A stretch of 16,281 nt of DNA from positions 1 through 16,281 of the forward strand of contig UQWT01000052.1 in NCBI GenBank assembly GCA_900544815.1, in the 5' to 3' direction. The position numbers were made by a program, and so were the translations under genes. Each line of letters opens with the position of its first letter. Position 1 is the first letter of the stretch. Source of the stretch: an uncultured Bacteroidales bacterium. GTDB lineage: Bacteria > Bacteroidota > Bacteroidia > Bacteroidales > UBA932. This document shows, one piece after another, positions 14,694-16,281 of this stretch. The notes under the pieces were generated by a model. The model saw only the letters and a program-made list of their open reading frames with translations. It was not told the DNA's origin and did no database searches.

Positions 14694-14737
14694 ATCTTCC
14701 CGACAATAATTGCTGTTTTGTCGGGAAGATCATTTTT
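14694..14737. terminator. 13-bp hairpin terminator between convergent genes, built from inverted TTGTCGGGAAG copies
   Basis: ATCTTCCCGACAA (14694-14706) pairs perfectly with TTGTCGGGAAGAT (14718-14730) around an 11-nt loop, followed by CATTTTTAT on the plus strand. It ends the histidine phosphatase gene, and as a symmetric hairpin may also end the convergent hydrolase gene, although the minus-strand side lacks a strong T-run. Each arm is a copy of the motif found singly elsewhere in the window. Confidence 0.75.
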
Positions 14738-14747
14738 ATATCTGTTC

Positions 14748-15962
14748 TTAGTTGAAACTAAAGTGCTTTACCTCCTTTTTGCCGTACTCTTTTAAAATGG
14801 CAACATCCAAGGTCTTTTGTGAAAGGTTATACAGCGATGACCACTGTGTATGACTGGTAGGCTCCGTTACATTGGCGTCTGTTGCTACTGCTTTAAGGAG
14901 ATCCATTGCCTGCTCCTTGGTGAGCTTGTAGGCGTTTACCTTAAGATTCTCTTTCATGGTGTTGTAACGCCATTTGCCCCTTTCTGCTGCTCCTCCAATA
15001 GTATTGTTAGCGGCGAGGGTAGGGGTTATGTAGAAGTTTGTAACGTAACGCATGGTGTCATTTTGATTGAATACCATCATCTTGTTAGGGGTTGAATCTG
15101 TGTCTTCGTTTTCAAATATATACTCAATGATTGCGTAATTGCCGCCTGCATCTGTCATAAAGAAGTGATAGTTGCCTCCGGCAGGGGACTCCATGTTCAT
15201 ATTGTACTGTTTCAGCAGTTCAATTGCATGGTCTACAGATGTGGCTTTATCTAACAGCATCCTCATGGCTATTGTGGTGTTTATGTTTAACTTGCCTGGG
15301 GCGTCCTGCTTTGTTGGATTTCCTCCAAGGTGAAGCACTCCAATGGCAAATCCGTCTTCATTTATACCGTCCATAAGGAGATATGGGAGAGCCATTAGGA
15401 TAGAGAGATCCGATTTCCCGTCTGTGAAGAATCCCTGTTTGAGCCCTACCCAGTAGGAGTCTACCATGCTTATGGATTTTTTACCTTCGGCAGAGGTTGA
15501 GTGGACTACTATTGCAGAGATGGGAATCTCTTTTTTGTCTTTGTCTGTGTGGCAGAAGTCAAAGTTTCGGCCCATGTAATAGTTTCCGTTAGCAGGGTCA
15601 GGCGCCGCAAATGCGCTACATCCTGCGCTGTAATCCATTTTGGTGGCCTGCTCAGGTACTTTGTCAAAGAGATTGGTTGCTAAAAATGCTGTAAGGCCTT
15701 CCAATGATGTGAGTTGTGCTTGTATTGCTTCCTCTAATTTATAGTTAGCCGTATAGTGCATTTCATAAAATCTGCCCTGCTGTTTATGGTCTATGTCTTT
15801 AAGAGAATAGATCATATCCAATTTTGCTTTGTCTGTGATATACTCTATGGGGTTGTCTGTTGCGGTTTTTACCTTGTCTTTACACTTCTTGCAAGACGAT
15901 ATTCCTAATACTGATATCGCTAACAGTATTAATGCTAGCTTTATAATGCGGTTCTTTGTCAT
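14748..15962 (-). CDS. Lipoprotein Ntn hydrolase (C45 / linear amide C-N hydrolase-like)
   Basis: This 404-residue protein begins with a lipoprotein signal ending in ISSC (C24 lipidated). A 90-residue helical segment follows, then a catalytic domain starting at C115 in AGCSAF. Downstream GRNFDF (R132, D135) matches the Arg and Asp of choloylglycine-hydrolase and acyl-transferase-type Ntn enzymes, and LLMDGINEDGFAIGVLHLGG and the later N-rich segments fit the same fold. Ntn enzymes use the Cys as nucleophile after removal of preceding residues, and cleave linear amide bonds such as N-acyl amides, bile-salt conjugates or penicillin V. I cannot tell which from sequence and do not call it a bile salt hydrolase. 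It is monocistronic, with a Bacteroidota-type promoter at 15987-15994 and the convergent hairpin terminator downstream. Confidence 0.87.
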   Translation of the reverse strand: MTKNRIIKLALILLAISVLGISSCKKCKDKVKTATDNPIEYITDKAKLDMIYSLKDIDHKQQGRFYEMHYTANYKLEEAIQAQLTSLEGLTAFLATNLFDKVPEQATKMDYSAGCSAFAAPDPANGNYYMGRNFDFCHTDKDKKEIPISAIVVHSTSAEGKKSISMVDSYWVGLKQGFFTDGKSDLSILMALPYLLMDGINEDGFAIGVLHLGGNPTKQDAPGKLNINTTIAMRMLLDKATSVDHAIELLKQYNMNMESPAGGNYHFFMTDAGGNYAIIEYIFENEDTDSTPNKMMVFNQNDTMRYVTNFYITPTLAANNTIGGAAERGKWRYNTMKENLKVNAYKLTKEQAMDLLKAVATDANVTEPTSHTQWSSLYNLSQKTLDVAILKEYGKKEVKHFSFN

Positions 15963-15986
15963 AATGCTTATTGTTGTTGATTTTTA

Positions 15987-16018
15987 CAAAAATACAAAAA
16001 GGAACTGACTTTCGCCAA
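15987..16018 (-). promoter_or_regulatory. Bacteroidota-type promoter of the lipoprotein hydrolase
   Basis: On the minus strand TATTTTTG (15994-15987) matches TAnnTTTG exactly. TTG (16018-16016) lies 21 bp upstream as a -33 element. Transcription would start near 15980, with a leader of about 18 nt before the ATG at 15962. The promoter overlaps the hairpin terminator of the upstream tRNA-like element. Confidence 0.6.
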
Positions 16019-16027
16019 TTCCTTTTT
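15996..16027 (-). terminator. Hairpin terminator behind the tRNA-like element
   Basis: AAAAAGGAA (15996-16004) and TTCCTTTTT (16019-16027) form a perfect 9-bp stem around a 14-nt loop. On the minus strand the stem ends in TTCCTTTTTGTATTTTTG, a good uridine tail. It begins 2 bases after the 3' end of the tRNA-like element, as expected for a processed structural RNA. Confidence 0.7.
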
Positions 16028-16029
16028 AG

Positions 16030-16143
16030 TCGGGGTACTCCGACTCGAACGGAGGAGCGCCTGGGGACAGGCGCTAAGTGCAGTTGCTATCGCAACGCGC
16101 CAGCTCACTACGTTCGCGCCTTTGGCTTGTTATATGTCCCCCG
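16030..16143 (-). ncRNA. tRNA-like structured RNA element of unknown function
   Basis: Read on the minus strand, the 3' end has exact tRNA geometry: a T-arm with a 5-bp stem (CTCCG/CGGAG) and 7-nt loop TTCGAGT, then TACCCCG as acceptor strand and A as discriminator. CCA is not encoded. CGGGGGA (16143-16137) can pair with that strand at 6 of 7 positions. Between them is an 8-bp hairpin (AGCGCCTG/CAGGCGCT, 4-nt loop) resembling a long variable arm, a 5-bp hairpin (GTTGC/GCAAC, 4-nt loop), and weaker CGCG/CGCG and GCC/GGC stems. No 7-nt anticodon loop is recognisable, and at about 114 nt it is too long for a normal tRNA. A terminator follows directly, so transcription is plausible. Confidence 0.5.
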
Positions 16144-16281
16144 TTCTCGTATGTGTAATAAGCAAATTTTAAATCGACAATTTTCGGAAAAGTAAAATCG
16201 ACATATTAAAGTCGAGACAAAATGTTAATAATATCAACTATATATTATTGAATAACCCTATTTTAATGGGATTATCCTTAT

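Larger units (their letters stand above)
15963..16281. other. Gene-free right end of the window
   Basis: No credible protein gene is present; the 74-codon reading frame here crosses highly structured sequence. The stretch holds the hydrolase promoter, a hairpin terminator (15996-16027), a tRNA-like structured element (16030-16143), and an AT-rich upstream part with a 9-bp direct repeat AAATCGACA (16171-16179 and 16195-16203) and a small TCGAC/GTCGA dyad (16198-16215). Confidence 0.7.

Noticed and set aside
16030..16143. tmRNA or ordinary tRNA-Ser/Leu gene
   Set aside because: The long arm and T-arm suggested a class II tRNA, but no anticodon arm with a 7-nt loop can be drawn. The element is too long for a tRNA and too short for tmRNA, and has no visible tag-coding frame.
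15971..16195. 74-codon open frame across the right-hand structured region
   Set aside because: It runs through the hairpin terminator and tRNA-like element on the opposite strand; the nucleotide structure explains the sequence better than a protein.

Overview
The window is typical chromosomal DNA of a member of the Bacteroidota, most likely order Bacteroidales. The evidence is moderate-to-low GC, several intergenic matches to the TAnnTTTG -7 box used by the primary sigma factor of that phylum, weak or absent Shine-Dalgarno sequences, and protein families with a strong Bacteroidota flavour: double FtsX/MacB-type permeases of about 780 residues, NtrC-type regulators with a GAFTDA loop, and a secreted histidine-acid phosphatase. 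I cannot name a genus.

Layout. (1) 25-5121, minus strand: a tripartite efflux operon running TolC-like outer-membrane channel, membrane-fusion adaptor, MacB/FtsX-type permease. The ATPase is not in the window; the operon may continue past the left edge. (2) 5122-5478: a divergent control region with a Bacteroidota-type promoter facing right, a 21-bp dyad, a possible sigma-54 -24 box facing left, and short hexamer repeats. (3) 5479-8391, plus strand: an NtrC-family response regulator and its membrane histidine kinase, plausibly controlling the divergent efflux operon. (4) 8504-10294: an SLC13/DASS-type transporter with two cytoplasmic TrkA-C domains. (5) 10295-10489: an AT-rich spacer carrying the same short repeats as the region in (2), inverted. 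(6) 10490-13355: a partner-switching module: STAS anti-anti-sigma-like protein, membrane-anchored Cache/HAMP/PP2C (SpoIIE) phosphatase, and RsbW-like ATPase. (7) 13402-14679: a secreted histidine-acid phosphatase (phytase/MINPP type). (8) 14748-15962, minus strand: a lipoprotein of the Ntn (C45/choloylglycine-hydrolase-like) family. (9) 15963-16281: a tRNA-like structured element followed by a strong hairpin terminator, on the same strand as the hydrolase.

How the genes work together. The two-component pair and efflux operon look like one envelope-stress or export unit. The STAS/SpoIIE/RsbW set is a complete input-to-switch cassette: the Cache domain senses an extracytoplasmic ligand, the PP2C domain dephosphorylates the STAS protein, and the STAS protein then sequesters the RsbW-like kinase. 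No sigma factor or other output partner is encoded nearby, so its target is unknown.

The least explained parts are non-coding. A TTGTCGGGAAG motif recurs five times, including an 18-nt identity between a promoter leader and the inside of the downstream gene. An inverted pair of intergenic repeat blocks lies about 5 kb apart. The tRNA-like element has an exact T-arm plus acceptor geometry but a non-tRNA 5' half.
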